The position numbers were made by a program, and so were the translations under genes. 64,000 bases of DNA, from NCBI GenBank assembly GCA_000403495.2, contig KE159810.1:645262-709261 (forward strand), read 5' to 3'. The notes beneath the pieces are model-generated. The model was not told the origin of the DNA. It did no database searches and saw only the letters and a program-made list of their open reading frames with translations. Each line of letters starts with the position of its first letter. Position 1 is the first letter of the stretch. Source of the stretch: Lachnospiraceae bacterium 10-1 (lineage in GTDB: Bacteria; Bacillota; Clostridia; Lachnospirales; Lachnospiraceae). Of the stretch, positions 45,223 through 54,341 are shown in pieces.

Positions 45223-46140
45223 TTACTTCAAATTAATACGGGGATCTACCAGCTTGTAGACAATATCAACTACTACATTCATTATAATGATCAAAGTAGC
45301 CAGGAAGATAGTTGTTCCCATGATCAATGTATAGTCACGTCCACCGATGGCTCCGATAAATTCTCCGCCGAGTCCCGGAATAACAAAAATCTTCTCAACA
45401 ACAAAGCTTCCCGTTACGGTATAAGCCAGCATAGGTCCAACATAAGTAACTACCGGAAGAATTGCATTTCTCATTGCATGTTTAAACAAAATCCAAAATC
45501 CTGCCACGCCTTTTGCCTTTGCAGTACGCATATAGTCCTGCCCCAGTACGTCCAGCATGGAAGAGCGCATCAGCCTCATAATGTAAGCAGTGGGATAAAA
45601 AGATAGTGCAATCACCGGCATAATATAATGCTTCCAGCTTGTAAGCCCCATGGTGGGAAGAAGTTTTAAATTCACTCCCAGCGTATACATTAACAAAGTG
45701 CAGACCACAAAACTGGGAACTGCAATACCGCAGGTGGAAAGTACACTGATTAAACTGTCAAGGAACTTTCCTCTCTTTAAAGCCGCAATACATCCCAAAG
45801 GAATCCCAAGACATAATGCCACAAAAACAGAAATACCTCCTACTCTTGCCGATACAGGGAATTTCATTGTTATAATGGACATAACAGTACGCCCTCTCTG
45901 CTTTAAGCTGTCTCCAAAATCTCCCCTGACGGCATCCGTCATATATGTGAAATATCTCTGGAGCAAAGGCTTATCCAATCCATATTTTGCCTCCAGCGCC
46001 GCTGTCGCCTGAGGACTGATTGCTTTCTCTGATAAGAATGGCCCGCCGGGAACCATGTTCATCAGAAAGAAAGTAAGGGTAGCAACCGCCCATATGGTAA
46101 CGATTGCAAGCATGATTCGTTTTACCACATACTTTAACAT
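45223..46140 (-). CDS. oppB: Oligopeptide ABC transporter permease OppB
   Basis: This 305-residue protein with about six membrane segments opens MLKYVVKRIMLAIVTIWAVA. It carries MNMVPGGPF, the loop YMRTAKAKGVAGFWILFKHA and the C-terminal EKIFVIPGLGGEFIGAI motif typical of OppB. It is first in the opp operon, preceded by AGGAGAC and a leader of about 200 bases. Confidence 0.9.
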   Translation of the reverse strand: MLKYVVKRIMLAIVTIWAVATLTFFLMNMVPGGPFLSEKAISPQATAALEAKYGLDKPLLQRYFTYMTDAVRGDFGDSLKQRGRTVMSIITMKFPVSARVGGISVFVALCLGIPLGCIAALKRGKFLDSLISVLSTCGIAVPSFVVCTLLMYTLGVNLKLLPTMGLTSWKHYIMPVIALSFYPTAYIMRLMRSSMLDVLGQDYMRTAKAKGVAGFWILFKHAMRNAILPVVTYVGPMLAYTVTGSFVVEKIFVIPGLGGEFIGAIGGRDYTLIMGTTIFLATLIIIMNVVVDIVYKLVDPRINLK

Positions 46141-46164
46141 ACTAAAGTCTCCTTCTCAAACAAC

Positions 46165-46218
46165 GGATGTCTTGCATTACACGATATCCTTAAAACTATG
46201 TAAAATGGATATCTTGCA
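46165..46218. repeat. Direct repeats GGATRTCTTGCA, 42 bases apart, in the opp leader
   Basis: GGATGTCTTGCA (46165-46176) and GGATATCTTGCA (46207-46218) differ at one base and lie on the same face of the helix. They are between the opp promoter and the oppB start. Confidence 0.6.
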
Positions 46219-46347
46219 GTGCAGGGCATCCCTTATATATAAAAAGCTGTATTTACCTGCTTTCTATTTCCTTCTTCTCAATATGAAAAATAAAGGACCA
46301 CAGTGTGACACAGCTTGACCACTATCGTCCCTCCAATAACCGCTACT

Positions 46348-46377
46348 ATATTATCAAAAAAAGGGCTTATTTGTCAA
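46348..46377 (-). promoter_or_regulatory. Promoter of the opp operon, overlapping a terminator
   Basis: TTGACA (46372-46377), 18 bases and TAATAT (46348-46353) on the minus strand. The same bases include GGCTT/AAGCC followed by CTTTTTTT, a small intrinsic terminator for the upstream acetyltransferase operon. Promoter and terminator are therefore superimposed. Confidence 0.7.
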
Positions 46378-46455
46378 GCCTTTCCACATTTACAATCACT
46401 TATAAATTTTAGAAAATTTTCCTTTTTCAGAATTTTAGCTTATGCTTTATTTCTT

Positions 46456-46938
46456 TTACAGGACTTTCTCATAGCACCACCAGTCCTCCCCAAACATCTG
46501 GCATTCACCTACAACTTCAAAATTTAATTTTTCATAACTGCGGATTGCTTTTTTATTTGTCTTGCATACCAGCAAATGTACGCTTCTTTTTCCCCGCCTT
46601 CTTAATTCTTCCATGGCATGCTGAAGTAATTTTCTGGCAATTCCCTGATTCTGATTTTCAACCCTGACGCCAATCCTTGATAATTCCGCTGAGGGCTGCA
46701 GCTCTTTTGACCAGCAGGTCAGCCTTTCCACGTTCTCATCCTGATCAATGGAAATTACACCTGCGATTTCTCCCTTTTCATCCTTAAGGCAAAAAAGCCC
46801 GTCTCTGGACAAATCTCCTTCTATATCAATTTCCCCTGGATACTCTTCCGTCCATGCACAAAACTCTGTTCCTGCCAAAGACCTGTAAAGGGCTAAAATT
46901 TCGCTTTTATCCTTTTCAGATGCCTGTGTAAAATTCAT
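46456..46938 (-). CDS. GNAT-family N-acetyltransferase
   Basis: This 160-residue GNAT protein has the acetyl-CoA site in LSRIGVRVENQNQGIARKLL (Q/RxxGxG/A loop as QNQGIA) and SYEKLNFEVVGE at the C-terminus. It acetylates a small amine, which cannot be named from sequence. It lies 18 bases after the AraR-like regulator and is the last gene of the sulfatase operon. Confidence 0.85.
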   Translation of the reverse strand: MNFTQASEKDKSEILALYRSLAGTEFCAWTEEYPGEIDIEGDLSRDGLFCLKDEKGEIAGVISIDQDENVERLTCWSKELQPSAELSRIGVRVENQNQGIARKLLQHAMEELRRRGKRSVHLLVCKTNKKAIRSYEKLNFEVVGECQMFGEDWWCYEKVL

Positions 46939-46956
46939 GATCAGACTCCTTTACCA

Positions 46957-48069
46957 TTACCTTTTTCCTACTTGCCTAATAGAATTTCCTATATAAATTT
47001 TAGGCGGCATAATGCAGGAATAATCCTGCCCTTTACATGCTTTACGTTCAATCATCTTAAGCAGGCGCGATGCCACTTCCTTACCAATCTGATATCCCTG
47101 GTGAATAGAACAGGTAATCCCCTCCTGCTCCCAATCTTCCCCTGAATAGTCAAAACAAACCACAGAATAGTCCTCCGGGATTTTTTTCCCCTGTATTTTT
47201 AATGCCTGGCGCACCAATCGATAGATCATGTAATTGCAGCAGACAATTGCCGTACATTTGGGAATTCCCTTTAAAAACCTTTCGATGGAATGAATGAAAC
47301 GTTCATCATGTGCTTCATTTGAAATGCACCATTTTATATAGTCATCCTGAAGTTCTGCCTCATATCTTTTTAAGGCTGTGGCCATTCCCTGAAATTTCTC
47401 AATACTTTGATAATTATCATAAATGAAGATTCCTGCTATATGTTTATGTCCTGCCTTTATCAATAGGCCAAGAAGTCTGTCAGCGCATTGTTTATCGTTA
47501 CTGATTACCCGGGGGTAGTCCAAATCTTTATAATAATTATTATAAAAAATAACAGGTATGTTTTTTTGATAAATCTGTTTATAACAATCCAGATTAGGGT
47601 TCAGCAGGCTCGCTTTTACACCATCTACAATAAATCCCTGAAATCCCTGATGAACAACCGTCAAAAGACATCTCCGCTCATTAGAAAATTTATTGTCCGT
47701 AAGGAATATGCGCAGTTCAACCTCATCGGTAGGAAGCACACTTCTAATCCCTTCCAGTAATGCCGAGTTTGCATTTGTATCCTGCCCCTGCAAAACCAGT
47801 CCCAATTTTATTGTGCCGCTGTTTCCCCCTAATTCTTTTGTCAAAGCCACTTCTTTATTTATGTAGGTTCCACTTCCTTTTACCTTTCGGATCAGTCCTT
47901 CTTCTGCCAGCCTGGCCAGTGCCGTTCGAACTGTTTCCCTGCTTACCTTTAACCTGTGGCTTATTACATTTTCCGATGGGAGCTTTGAATTGTCCGCAAA
48001 CTTATTTTCATCAATATAAGACCGCATCCAAATATATATTTGTTCCGATTTTTTGTCCAAAGCTCCCAT
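46957..48069 (-). CDS. AraR-like regulator (GntR HTH fused to LacI-type sensor domain)
   Basis: This 370-residue protein has an N-terminal GntR winged helix (about residues 1-75: KLPSENVISHRLKVSRETVR, EEGLIRKVKGSGTYI) and a LacI-type sugar-binding domain (about 85-365: IKLGLVLQGQ, VISNDKQCADRLLGLLIKAG, DYSVVCFDYSG). The same layout is found in AraR. It is encoded after the sulfatase (12-base gap). Paired sites resembling AraR boxes lie upstream of tctC at 52640-52730, so it probably represses that operon. The effector may be the desulfated product (inference). Confidence 0.85.
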   Translation of the reverse strand: MGALDKKSEQIYIWMRSYIDENKFADNSKLPSENVISHRLKVSRETVRTALARLAEEGLIRKVKGSGTYINKEVALTKELGGNSGTIKLGLVLQGQDTNANSALLEGIRSVLPTDEVELRIFLTDNKFSNERRCLLTVVHQGFQGFIVDGVKASLLNPNLDCYKQIYQKNIPVIFYNNYYKDLDYPRVISNDKQCADRLLGLLIKAGHKHIAGIFIYDNYQSIEKFQGMATALKRYEAELQDDYIKWCISNEAHDERFIHSIERFLKGIPKCTAIVCCNYMIYRLVRQALKIQGKKIPEDYSVVCFDYSGEDWEQEGITCSIHQGYQIGKEVASRLLKMIERKACKGQDYSCIMPPKIYIGNSIRQVGKR

Positions 48070-48081
48070 CAGTACATCTCC

Positions 48082-49434
48082 TTAATCTGTAATTACAGGT
48101 CTTTTTCCTTCCGCCTTCTCTATCCAGTTCAAAAGGCGTTCTCTCATATCCGCTTTTACATCTTTATAATCAGGATCATTTACCACATTATTTAACTGAT
48201 AAGGATCTTTTTCCATATCATATAAAAAGTCATCCGCATAAACCTCAGATGATGCCGCTTCACCACCATTTAATCCTGGAGCATATACGGAATAAGTGTA
48301 TCTGGGTGTCCGAACGCATCTTCCAATCCTGCTCTCAGAGATTTGGGCAAATATCTGGTTTGGCCGATTATCGTCCTTTTTCTCCACTACGTCTAAAAGA
48401 TTTTCTCCTATCATAGCATCTCCCACATCCACTCCTGCCATAGCAAGAATTGTTTTAGGAAGGCTTTCTGTGCTGACCAGTTCTTCTACCGCTAAACCTC
48501 CCTTAAAGGGGCCTCCTGCGATTACAAGCGGAACTCTCAAGCATGCATCATGACAGGAACGTTTATAATCATCATACCCATTTAAATGACTGTCTAAATT
48601 TCTTGTTTTAAAATGAGAGCCATGATCTGATGCAAATATAATAATGGTATTTTCATACAATCCTTTTTCTTTAAGTTTATTTACCAGTTTCCCTAAATTT
48701 TGGTCCAGGCTCTCACAAGCTCCTAAATAATCCGGATATTCTTCTGCTGCATCGCCCTTTAAAGCTTTCAAATCCTCCGGAAGTATGAAATCTTTAAACT
48801 TTTCTTTAGAACCCTCCGGTCCTTCATAACATTTACGGTCATTTTGGTGATGAGGCTCAATTTGGGAAATTGTCATAAAAAATGGTTTTTCAGTATCTCT
48901 CTCATCAAAAAAGTCAAGCGCCATGTCTGTAATACAGTCGGCACGGTAGCCTTTAAAATCTATACGATTATTATTTTCATCAAAAACATATCCATCATAA
49001 CCATGTGAAGTAAATTCTAATACATCTGCCGTACGCCAGAACCCGGTATACCCGCCTCTTAATTCCCGCGGAATGGCAGTAATCGTGTGATCAATGGTAG
49101 GCGGTTTCTCCAACTCCCCGTCGCTGGCAAGGTGCCACTTCCCTATATAAGCAGTTTCATATCCTGCCTCTTCTATGTAATCCGCCAATGTTTTTATGTC
49201 CTTGGGCAGCATAATATTGTTGCGGAAGCATCCTGTTTCCGTAGGATATTTACCTGTCTGAAAAAGTGCGCGGCAGGGCCCGCAGACGGGCTGAGGTGAA
49301 AATGCATAATCAAATTTTACACCTTCCGCCGCCAGCCGGTCAAGATTTGGTGTAATGTCGAGCGGCTGCCCAAAGCATCCACAAGTATCCGCTCTTTGTT
49401 GATCTGTAAAATAAAATATTATATTATAAGCCAT
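48082..49434 (-). CDS. Sulfatase (formylglycine-dependent, Cys type)
   Basis: This 450-residue protein has the sulfatase signature with Cys51 in CGPCRALFQTGKYPTETG. Cys51 is the residue oxidised to formylglycine, followed by the P and R of the C-x-P-x-R motif. TDQQRAD near residue 10, YIGKWHL and FASDHG supply the metal-binding residues. There is no signal peptide, so it acts in the cytoplasm on an imported sulfate ester. It follows tctA by 13 bases. The maturase needed to activate it is encoded in the same operon. The substrate is unknown. Confidence 0.9.
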   Translation of the reverse strand: MAYNIIFYFTDQQRADTCGCFGQPLDITPNLDRLAAEGVKFDYAFSPQPVCGPCRALFQTGKYPTETGCFRNNIMLPKDIKTLADYIEEAGYETAYIGKWHLASDGELEKPPTIDHTITAIPRELRGGYTGFWRTADVLEFTSHGYDGYVFDENNNRIDFKGYRADCITDMALDFFDERDTEKPFFMTISQIEPHHQNDRKCYEGPEGSKEKFKDFILPEDLKALKGDAAEEYPDYLGACESLDQNLGKLVNKLKEKGLYENTIIIFASDHGSHFKTRNLDSHLNGYDDYKRSCHDACLRVPLVIAGGPFKGGLAVEELVSTESLPKTILAMAGVDVGDAMIGENLLDVVEKKDDNRPNQIFAQISESRIGRCVRTPRYTYSVYAPGLNGGEAASSEVYADDFLYDMEKDPYQLNNVVNDPDYKDVKADMRERLLNWIEKAEGKRPVITD

Positions 49435-49447
49435 AATCTTTCCTCCA

Positions 49448-50944
49448 CTATTTTTTTACTTGCCCATTTGATTCTTTCAGCTTGCTCCTTATTAAGGCTG
49501 CTACTGCAAGAACTGTTAATGTTATAAAAATAATACAATAAACACTGCTTACGAAAATTGCAGGGTTTCCATTAGAAATCAAAAGAGCCCGGCGGAAATT
49601 TGTTTCCGTCATATTCCCAAGTACCATACCAAGAAGAATAGGCACCGGAGGCATATCTAATTTACGCAGCAGCCACGCAATCACTGCAAATATCAACGTT
49701 ACTCCCACGTCAAAATAATTTTTATTTACCGAATAAGCTCCTGCAAAGCAAAACATAACAATAATCGGCGTTAAAATTTCCTGTGGAATAGATACCACTT
49801 TTGCAAAAAGACGTGTCAAAAAGTTTCCTTGCAAAAGCATAAATAAATTAACAAATATTAATCCTATCATAATCGCATACATGATGTCGCCCTGGGTGGT
49901 AAAAAGGCTGAGTCCCGGATTTAATCCATTAATCATCAATGCAGAAAGCATAATTGCAACTGTTCCATCGCCGGGAATCCCCATCGTCAATAAAGGAATT
50001 AACGTAGCGCCAGTTACGGCATTATTTGCTGATTCTGCCGCTGCAATTCCTTCTACACTGCCATGTCCAAATTCCTCTTTATGTTTAGACATCGCTTTCG
50101 CCCTGTCATAACTAAACCAGGAAGCTTCCGAAGCACCGGTTCCTGGAATTATTCCTACAAGAACGCCAATAATAGAAGAAAGAATTGTAGGCCGGATCAT
50201 TCTCTTATATTCATCTTTTGTAATTTTTCCATCATCATTTATTTTTTTTGAGTCTAATACAAGAGGTCCTGATTTCTTCTCTGCCTTTGCCAGAATTTCT
50301 ACAAGCGCAAAAAGTCCGATCAGGCAAATAGCCAAATCAAGCCCCAGATACAATCGGGGAATCCCAAATGTAAATCTGTCATAGCTTGTCATGGGATCCG
50401 CTCCAATGCAGGAAATTAAAAGCCCAATACAGGCAGCAATAATTCCCTTAATCATACTTTTTCCAGATACACCGGCAATAATCGTTAAGCCAAACAGACA
50501 GACCATAAAATATTCAGCAGTTCCAAGCTGTGCTGCCACCTGCGCCACCTGGGGGCCTAAAAACAGCAGCATTAGTGCTGAGAAAACGCCTCCAAAAGCA
50601 GATGCATACAATGCTATTTTAAGCGCTGCCTTAGTACGTCCCTTTTGAGAAAGGGGATGTCCATCCATCATTGTTGCTGCTGCATGAGGTGTTCCGGGCG
50701 TATTGATCAAGATTGCCGACACGCTTCCGCCATATCCGCCGGCACAATAGATTCCAAGCAGAAACATCATGCCTGGAATTGCAGTCATTCTATATGTAAA
50801 AGGCAGAAATAAGATGACGCAAAGAATAACTGAAAGTCCGGGAACTGCTGCAAACACAGCTCCAATAAATACGCCCAAGTTCATCCATAAAAAATTTTCT
50901 AATGTAAATAAATGTTCTAATGCCGGACCAATAAACTCTAACAT
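49448..50944 (-). CDS. tctA: Tripartite tricarboxylate-type transporter, large membrane subunit TctA
   Basis: This 498-residue membrane protein has about 11-12 hydrophobic segments. The TctA hallmarks are MFLLGIYCAGGYGGSVSAIL, INTPGTPHAAATMMDGHPL, GVLVGIIPGTGASEASWFSY and LLTMGIPGDGTVAIMLSAL. With TctB and TctC it forms a secondary transporter for carboxylates or other small anions. It lies 16 bases after tctB and 13 before the sulfatase. Confidence 0.92.
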   Translation of the reverse strand: MLEFIGPALEHLFTLENFLWMNLGVFIGAVFAAVPGLSVILCVILFLPFTYRMTAIPGMMFLLGIYCAGGYGGSVSAILINTPGTPHAAATMMDGHPLSQKGRTKAALKIALYASAFGGVFSALMLLFLGPQVAQVAAQLGTAEYFMVCLFGLTIIAGVSGKSMIKGIIAACIGLLISCIGADPMTSYDRFTFGIPRLYLGLDLAICLIGLFALVEILAKAEKKSGPLVLDSKKINDDGKITKDEYKRMIRPTILSSIIGVLVGIIPGTGASEASWFSYDRAKAMSKHKEEFGHGSVEGIAAAESANNAVTGATLIPLLTMGIPGDGTVAIMLSALMINGLNPGLSLFTTQGDIMYAIMIGLIFVNLFMLLQGNFLTRLFAKVVSIPQEILTPIIVMFCFAGAYSVNKNYFDVGVTLIFAVIAWLLRKLDMPPVPILLGMVLGNMTETNFRRALLISNGNPAIFVSSVYCIIFITLTVLAVAALIRSKLKESNGQVKK

Positions 50945-50960
50945 ATACAGATGCCCTCCC

Positions 50961-51488
50961 CTAAAAATTTACATTTAATCCAAAACGAAACGCAACCCAA
51001 ATTAACACTGCCGTAACAAGTGTAATTGCATAGTAGCTTTTTTTACGGCATCTAAAATACAGCAAAAATCCAAGACAGCAAAAAATTGCGCCTATAACAA
51101 ATAAATCTGTAATCTTACATATCAAATAAGTCAGAAATAATATTGCCAGAATTTCAAGCGCTTTTACTTCAACCAGTAAATTAACTTTTTTGGTAGTCAG
51201 CGGACATTTTTTAATAAAATAGTTATAAAGCTCTTTCAGCAAAATTATTCCACTGAAAATCATCATCACCACCATAAGTAAAGTAGGAAAAGCACGTCCG
51301 TTAATTACATCTGTATCTGATACCGGCACCTGCTTTGGCATAATTAATAAAATCACCACTCCAAGAAGCAGAAAAAGAATCCCTGTAATAAGTTCAATAG
51401 GGAGGCTTACTTCTTTATGAGCAAGTTTTTCAGCAATTTTATCCCTTTTTGCGTCCAGCCGGTCCAACCAGCTTTGTTCTCCTTTCAT
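50961..51488 (-). CDS. tctB: Tripartite tricarboxylate-type transporter, small membrane subunit TctB
   Basis: This 175-residue protein has four membrane segments (LPIELITGILFLLLGVVILL, TLLMVVMMIFSGIILL, two near the C-terminus) and a 25-residue charged N-terminus. It has TctB-type size and position between tctC and tctA. A terminator-like hairpin lies between it and tctC, which would lower its dose relative to the binding protein. Confidence 0.85.
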   Translation of the reverse strand: MKGEQSWLDRLDAKRDKIAEKLAHKEVSLPIELITGILFLLLGVVILLIMPKQVPVSDTDVINGRAFPTLLMVVMMIFSGIILLKELYNYFIKKCPLTTKKVNLLVEVKALEILAILFLTYLICKITDLFVIGAIFCCLGFLLYFRCRKKSYYAITLVTAVLIWVAFRFGLNVNF

Positions 51489-51584
51489 ACCTTCAAACTC
51501 CTTTCATATGAAATACTCATGAAGCATCAGCCTGTTTCGTATGTCATTTTATTTAAAAAAATGTTCTCAAGATACTTATAAAAA

Positions 51585-51618
51585 GGGATGGGCAGTCCTA
51601 TCTGGTCCTGTCCATCCC
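51585..51618 (-). terminator. Partial terminator between tctC and tctB
   Basis: GGGATGGACAG and CTGCCCATCCC form an 11-bp stem (one wobble or mismatch) followed by TTTTTATAAG on the minus strand, 15 bases after the tctC stop. It probably raises binding-protein expression above that of the membrane subunits. Confidence 0.8.
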
Positions 51619-51632
51619 ATGAAAAGGTTCGA

Positions 51633-52598
51633 TTAGTTTACTACGATATCATAATATTCATTTACAATGTTTTGAACATTCTGAATGTGATCCTGAACAT
51701 CCTGTTCGCTCATTGTGTCAACCTCAAGCATCATTGTATCGCTAAGCCATGATGCCATTTCATCATCTGCAAGAATATCGTCATAAAGCTTCTTTAATTC
51801 AGCAACTGTTTCAGCTTTGGTCCCAGAGCGGGCAAGTACAAAGCATCTGTTGCGGAAATAAGGATATCCATATTTTCCTACGCCTTCTACTCCTGCAAAC
51901 TCACCGTCTGCAATATCTTCAGCATCAAATGCACAAACAATCGTTACGCCTCCCTGCTGATAAGTTTCAAGTATCTGTGACTGATGGGAAACTGCAAAAT
52001 TAGTTTCTCCCCTTGCAACTGCCTGTGCTGCCTCTGCTGCCGAACTATAAGGTGTTATCTTTAACTTCTCCCCATAACCCATAGAACCGAAAAGGGCTGC
52101 TGCTAAAAATGCCTCTGAACTGGTTGCACCGTTGGCAGCTACGCTTATTTCATCAACTCCTGCAAGATATGTTTCCAAATCGCCGATTCCATTAATATTA
52201 AGGCTTGCATCTGCAGACATTACAAATACGGAAGAATACAAATTTTCAACAAATACAAAATCATCATATGTAAATTGTAATTTTGCCGGATCCAAAATTG
52301 AGGTAATGGAAAATAGTCCCTCTCCTGCAAATACCAGTTCCGTATCATTTGCTTTCGTATCAGCTACCCATGTATTAACAGTTGCCGCATCACCCTTAAT
52401 CGCATCTGCTACAAGAATAACACTGTCGGAATAATTCGCTGACATTGATGCTGCTTTTTGACTCACCATTGCGGCTACTCCTGAGGGAGCCCAAGGACAG
52501 GTAACAGTCCATGTGGCAGTTTTACTTCCTCCGCATCCTGTCAACAAACCTACTGCCAGTGTAAGTGCCAAAATACCACTTAAAATTCTTTTTCTCAT
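51633..52598 (-). CDS. tctC: Tripartite tricarboxylate-type transporter substrate-binding lipoprotein TctC
   Basis: This 321-residue protein has a lipoprotein signal (LLTGC, Cys22) then the TctC/Bug-type fold: TWTVTCPWAPSGVAAMVSQK as the ligand-binding first loop, EISVAANGATSSEAFLAAAL, ITPYSSAAEAAQAVARGE. It captures the ligand outside the cell. In this operon the ligand is probably a sulfated small molecule, to be cleaved by the cytoplasmic sulfatase. Confidence 0.87.
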   Translation of the reverse strand: MRKRILSGILALTLAVGLLTGCGGSKTATWTVTCPWAPSGVAAMVSQKAASMSANYSDSVILVADAIKGDAATVNTWVADTKANDTELVFAGEGLFSITSILDPAKLQFTYDDFVFVENLYSSVFVMSADASLNINGIGDLETYLAGVDEISVAANGATSSEAFLAAALFGSMGYGEKLKITPYSSAAEAAQAVARGETNFAVSHQSQILETYQQGGVTIVCAFDAEDIADGEFAGVEGVGKYGYPYFRNRCFVLARSGTKAETVAELKKLYDDILADDEMASWLSDTMMLEVDTMSEQDVQDHIQNVQNIVNEYYDIVVN

Positions 52599-52639
52599 CT
52601 TCCCATCTCCTTTTTCATAATTTTACGATCCCTGCAGTT

Positions 52640-52730
52640 TTTCGTACATCTATAATGTGTTTACACTATATCACATTCCGATTTTTCATCTCAACAAGTT
52701 TTCTTATTTAAAGCAAAAAGTTGTACGAAA
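52640..52730. promoter_or_regulatory. Paired AraR-like operator sites flanking the tctC promoter
   Basis: AGATGTACGAAAAA (minus strand, around 52640-52651) and AGTTGTACGAAACA (plus strand, around 52719-52732) are inverted copies that agree at 12 of 14 positions. They are about 82 bases apart and lie on either side of the promoter. Both resemble half or degenerate AraR boxes (core TTGTACG). The operon encodes an AraR-like regulator, so DNA looping repression is plausible. Confidence 0.55.
52665..52694 (-). promoter_or_regulatory. Internal promoter for tctC-tctB-tctA-sulfatase
   Basis: TTGAGA (52689-52694), 18 bases and TATAGT (52665-52670) on the minus strand, 67 bases before the tctC start, between the two operator-like sites. 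Confidence 0.6.
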
Positions 52731-52814
52731 CATGCCATTTTGAACAAATCCTGTATGATTAAGAAAGAAAAATTGGTACTTTTGCAACACTAATTTGATT
52801 CACTCCAAAAATGT

Positions 52815-53915
52815 TTAGTATATTTTTTTGTATAGCTCTGCTATTTCCTCCAATCTGTTGATCGTATAGTCAAAAAATTCATAATAAGAAGAACAGAAAT
52901 AGTTTTTAGGCATCCGGTGCCTTCTGCATCCCCCCCGGCAGATTGACATATATTTGCAGCATTTACAATCATCATGAATTTTTTCAGATTCTTCAATAAA
53001 TCGGATTTCCTCTCTTTTTTTGTTAATTTCCATGAAAGAGCTTTTATTTAAATTACCAAGTTTGTACTCATCCAGCATATAAAAATCACAAGGATACACT
53101 TCTCCATCCGCCTCAATTACATTCTGACTGGAGCATACTCCGCTCATACCACATACATCAATCGGCATAAGCAAAAGCATTTTTACATATTCTTCAAACT
53201 GCTGTATGTGCAAAATAAGTCCCTCTTTTACGTCTTTATACCACAGGTCAAACAGTGTCTTTAAAAAATGTCCATATGCTTTAGGGGTTAGGGTATAAGG
53301 ATAGCGCTCTTTTTCTTTATATAACGGATTCAAACAGGGAATAAATTGAAGATATGCAAAATCATTCTGCTTATAAAATTCATAAATCTGCGGAATCTTT
53401 TTGGCTGTCAATGCATTTACTACCGTCAGAATGTTATAATCCACCTTATGCTTTTTTAACAGCTCAATTCCTTCCATGACTCGTTCAAAAGTTCCATCTC
53501 CTTTACTGTCAATCCGAAAAGAATCATGGGAAAACAAAATTCCATCTAATGAAACACCTGTCAAAAAGTTGTTTTGCTTAAACAGCTCTGCCCATTCATC
53601 ATTTAAACAGGTTGCGTTTGTCTGGACTGCATTCAAAATTTTCAGGCCTTTTGTATTATATTTTTTTTGCAGTTCTACGGACTTTTTAAAAAAATCAATT
53701 CCCCGAAGTAAAGGTTCTCCCCCCTGATAGGTAAAAGAACATGCTGTATCTGAAAAATCCAAGGTTTTTTGAATGACATTTTCCAAAGTTTCCTCTGACA
53801 TAAACCCATAAGACTCCACCTTCCTGTTTTTTACCTCATCATGGTAAAAACAATATCTGCATTGCAGATTACACATTCCAGAAGCCGGTTTTATTAACAC
53901 ACTGATATTTGGCAT
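52815..53915 (-). CDS. Anaerobic sulfatase-maturating enzyme (radical SAM)
   Basis: This 366-residue radical SAM protein has CNLQCRYC at 15-22 (CxxxCxxC cluster) and the SPASM-type Cys clusters of anSME enzymes near the end: VCGMSGVCSSQNVIEADGEV, CDFY, CKCCKYMSICRGGCRRHRM. FTYQGGEPLL is the SAM GGE motif. It converts the sulfatase Cys51 to formylglycine without oxygen. It is 27 bases after the PAS gene and upstream of the transporter and sulfatase. A G7 run at 52930-52936 lies in the conserved RGGC motif and is in frame. Confidence 0.92.
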   Translation of the reverse strand: MPNISVLIKPASGMCNLQCRYCFYHDEVKNRKVESYGFMSEETLENVIQKTLDFSDTACSFTYQGGEPLLRGIDFFKKSVELQKKYNTKGLKILNAVQTNATCLNDEWAELFKQNNFLTGVSLDGILFSHDSFRIDSKGDGTFERVMEGIELLKKHKVDYNILTVVNALTAKKIPQIYEFYKQNDFAYLQFIPCLNPLYKEKERYPYTLTPKAYGHFLKTLFDLWYKDVKEGLILHIQQFEEYVKMLLLMPIDVCGMSGVCSSQNVIEADGEVYPCDFYMLDEYKLGNLNKSSFMEINKKREEIRFIEESEKIHDDCKCCKYMSICRGGCRRHRMPKNYFCSSYYEFFDYTINRLEEIAELYKKIY

Positions 53916-53942
53916 AAACCCTCTTATCCTTTCGGTTTTATC

Positions 53943-54305
53943 CTATTTTTTAAAATCATATAGTTTCATTGTTTCTGAATTTCTGTACTCATGCTTTTCA
54001 TAGTAGCCGATCAGCCTGCCCTCGTCCCGAAGGGCAACCATATAAACATCTTTGTTCTGTTTTTCATTATGATAAGTATATATAATATTGTTTTCCTGTG
54101 ATGCGGCAAACCATTCCACCACCTGTCTTATCTTTTCTCTTGATTCTTCATTATGGCAGTTTAAAAGGTTCTGCCCTATCAGATTTTCGCCGCCCCATTT
54201 TTCGTAATTCTTTATTGCTGCCGGATTCATGTAAATAATTTCATGCTGCAAATTACAGATAACTACCGCACTTTTATCCTGGTCTATTACACTTTTAAAA
54301 TACAT
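53943..54305 (-). CDS. Small PAS-domain protein
   Basis: This 120-residue single-PAS protein starts at ATG 54305 (GGAGGAAGGACT upstream); codons further upstream are not used. Seen are KSAVVICNLQHEIIYMNPAA, GQNLLNCHNEESREKIRQVV and a Tyr/Lys-rich C-terminus. There is no output domain, so it could bind a ligand or a partner. It is first in the operon with the sulfatase maturase; such single PAS proteins are common in Firmicutes but have no assigned role. Confidence 0.7.
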   Translation of the reverse strand: MYFKSVIDQDKSAVVICNLQHEIIYMNPAAIKNYEKWGGENLIGQNLLNCHNEESREKIRQVVEWFAASQENNIIYTYHNEKQNKDVYMVALRDEGRLIGYYEKHEYRNSETMKLYDFKK

Positions 54306-54341
54306 AGTCCTTCCTCCTAGTCTGCCTTTTGGTGTATTCAT

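Larger units (their letters stand above)
46141..46455 (-). other. opp leader and intergenic region
   Basis: This 315-base gap has no coding frame worth calling. It contains the opp promoter (46348-46377) embedded in the terminator of the preceding acetyltransferase gene, and a leader of about 200 bases. The leader has the imperfect 12-base repeat TGCAAGAYATCC at 46165-46176 and 46207-46218 (42 bases apart, about four helical turns) and a GATATCC/GGATATC pairing (46183-46189 with 46207-46213). The repeats could be operator sites or a folded leader RNA; no known riboswitch is recognised. Confidence 0.55.

Noticed and set aside
52930..52936. G7 tract in the sulfatase-maturase gene
   Set aside because: It encodes the conserved Arg-Gly-Gly-Cys motif and the frame is intact; length is explained by codons of a required motif.
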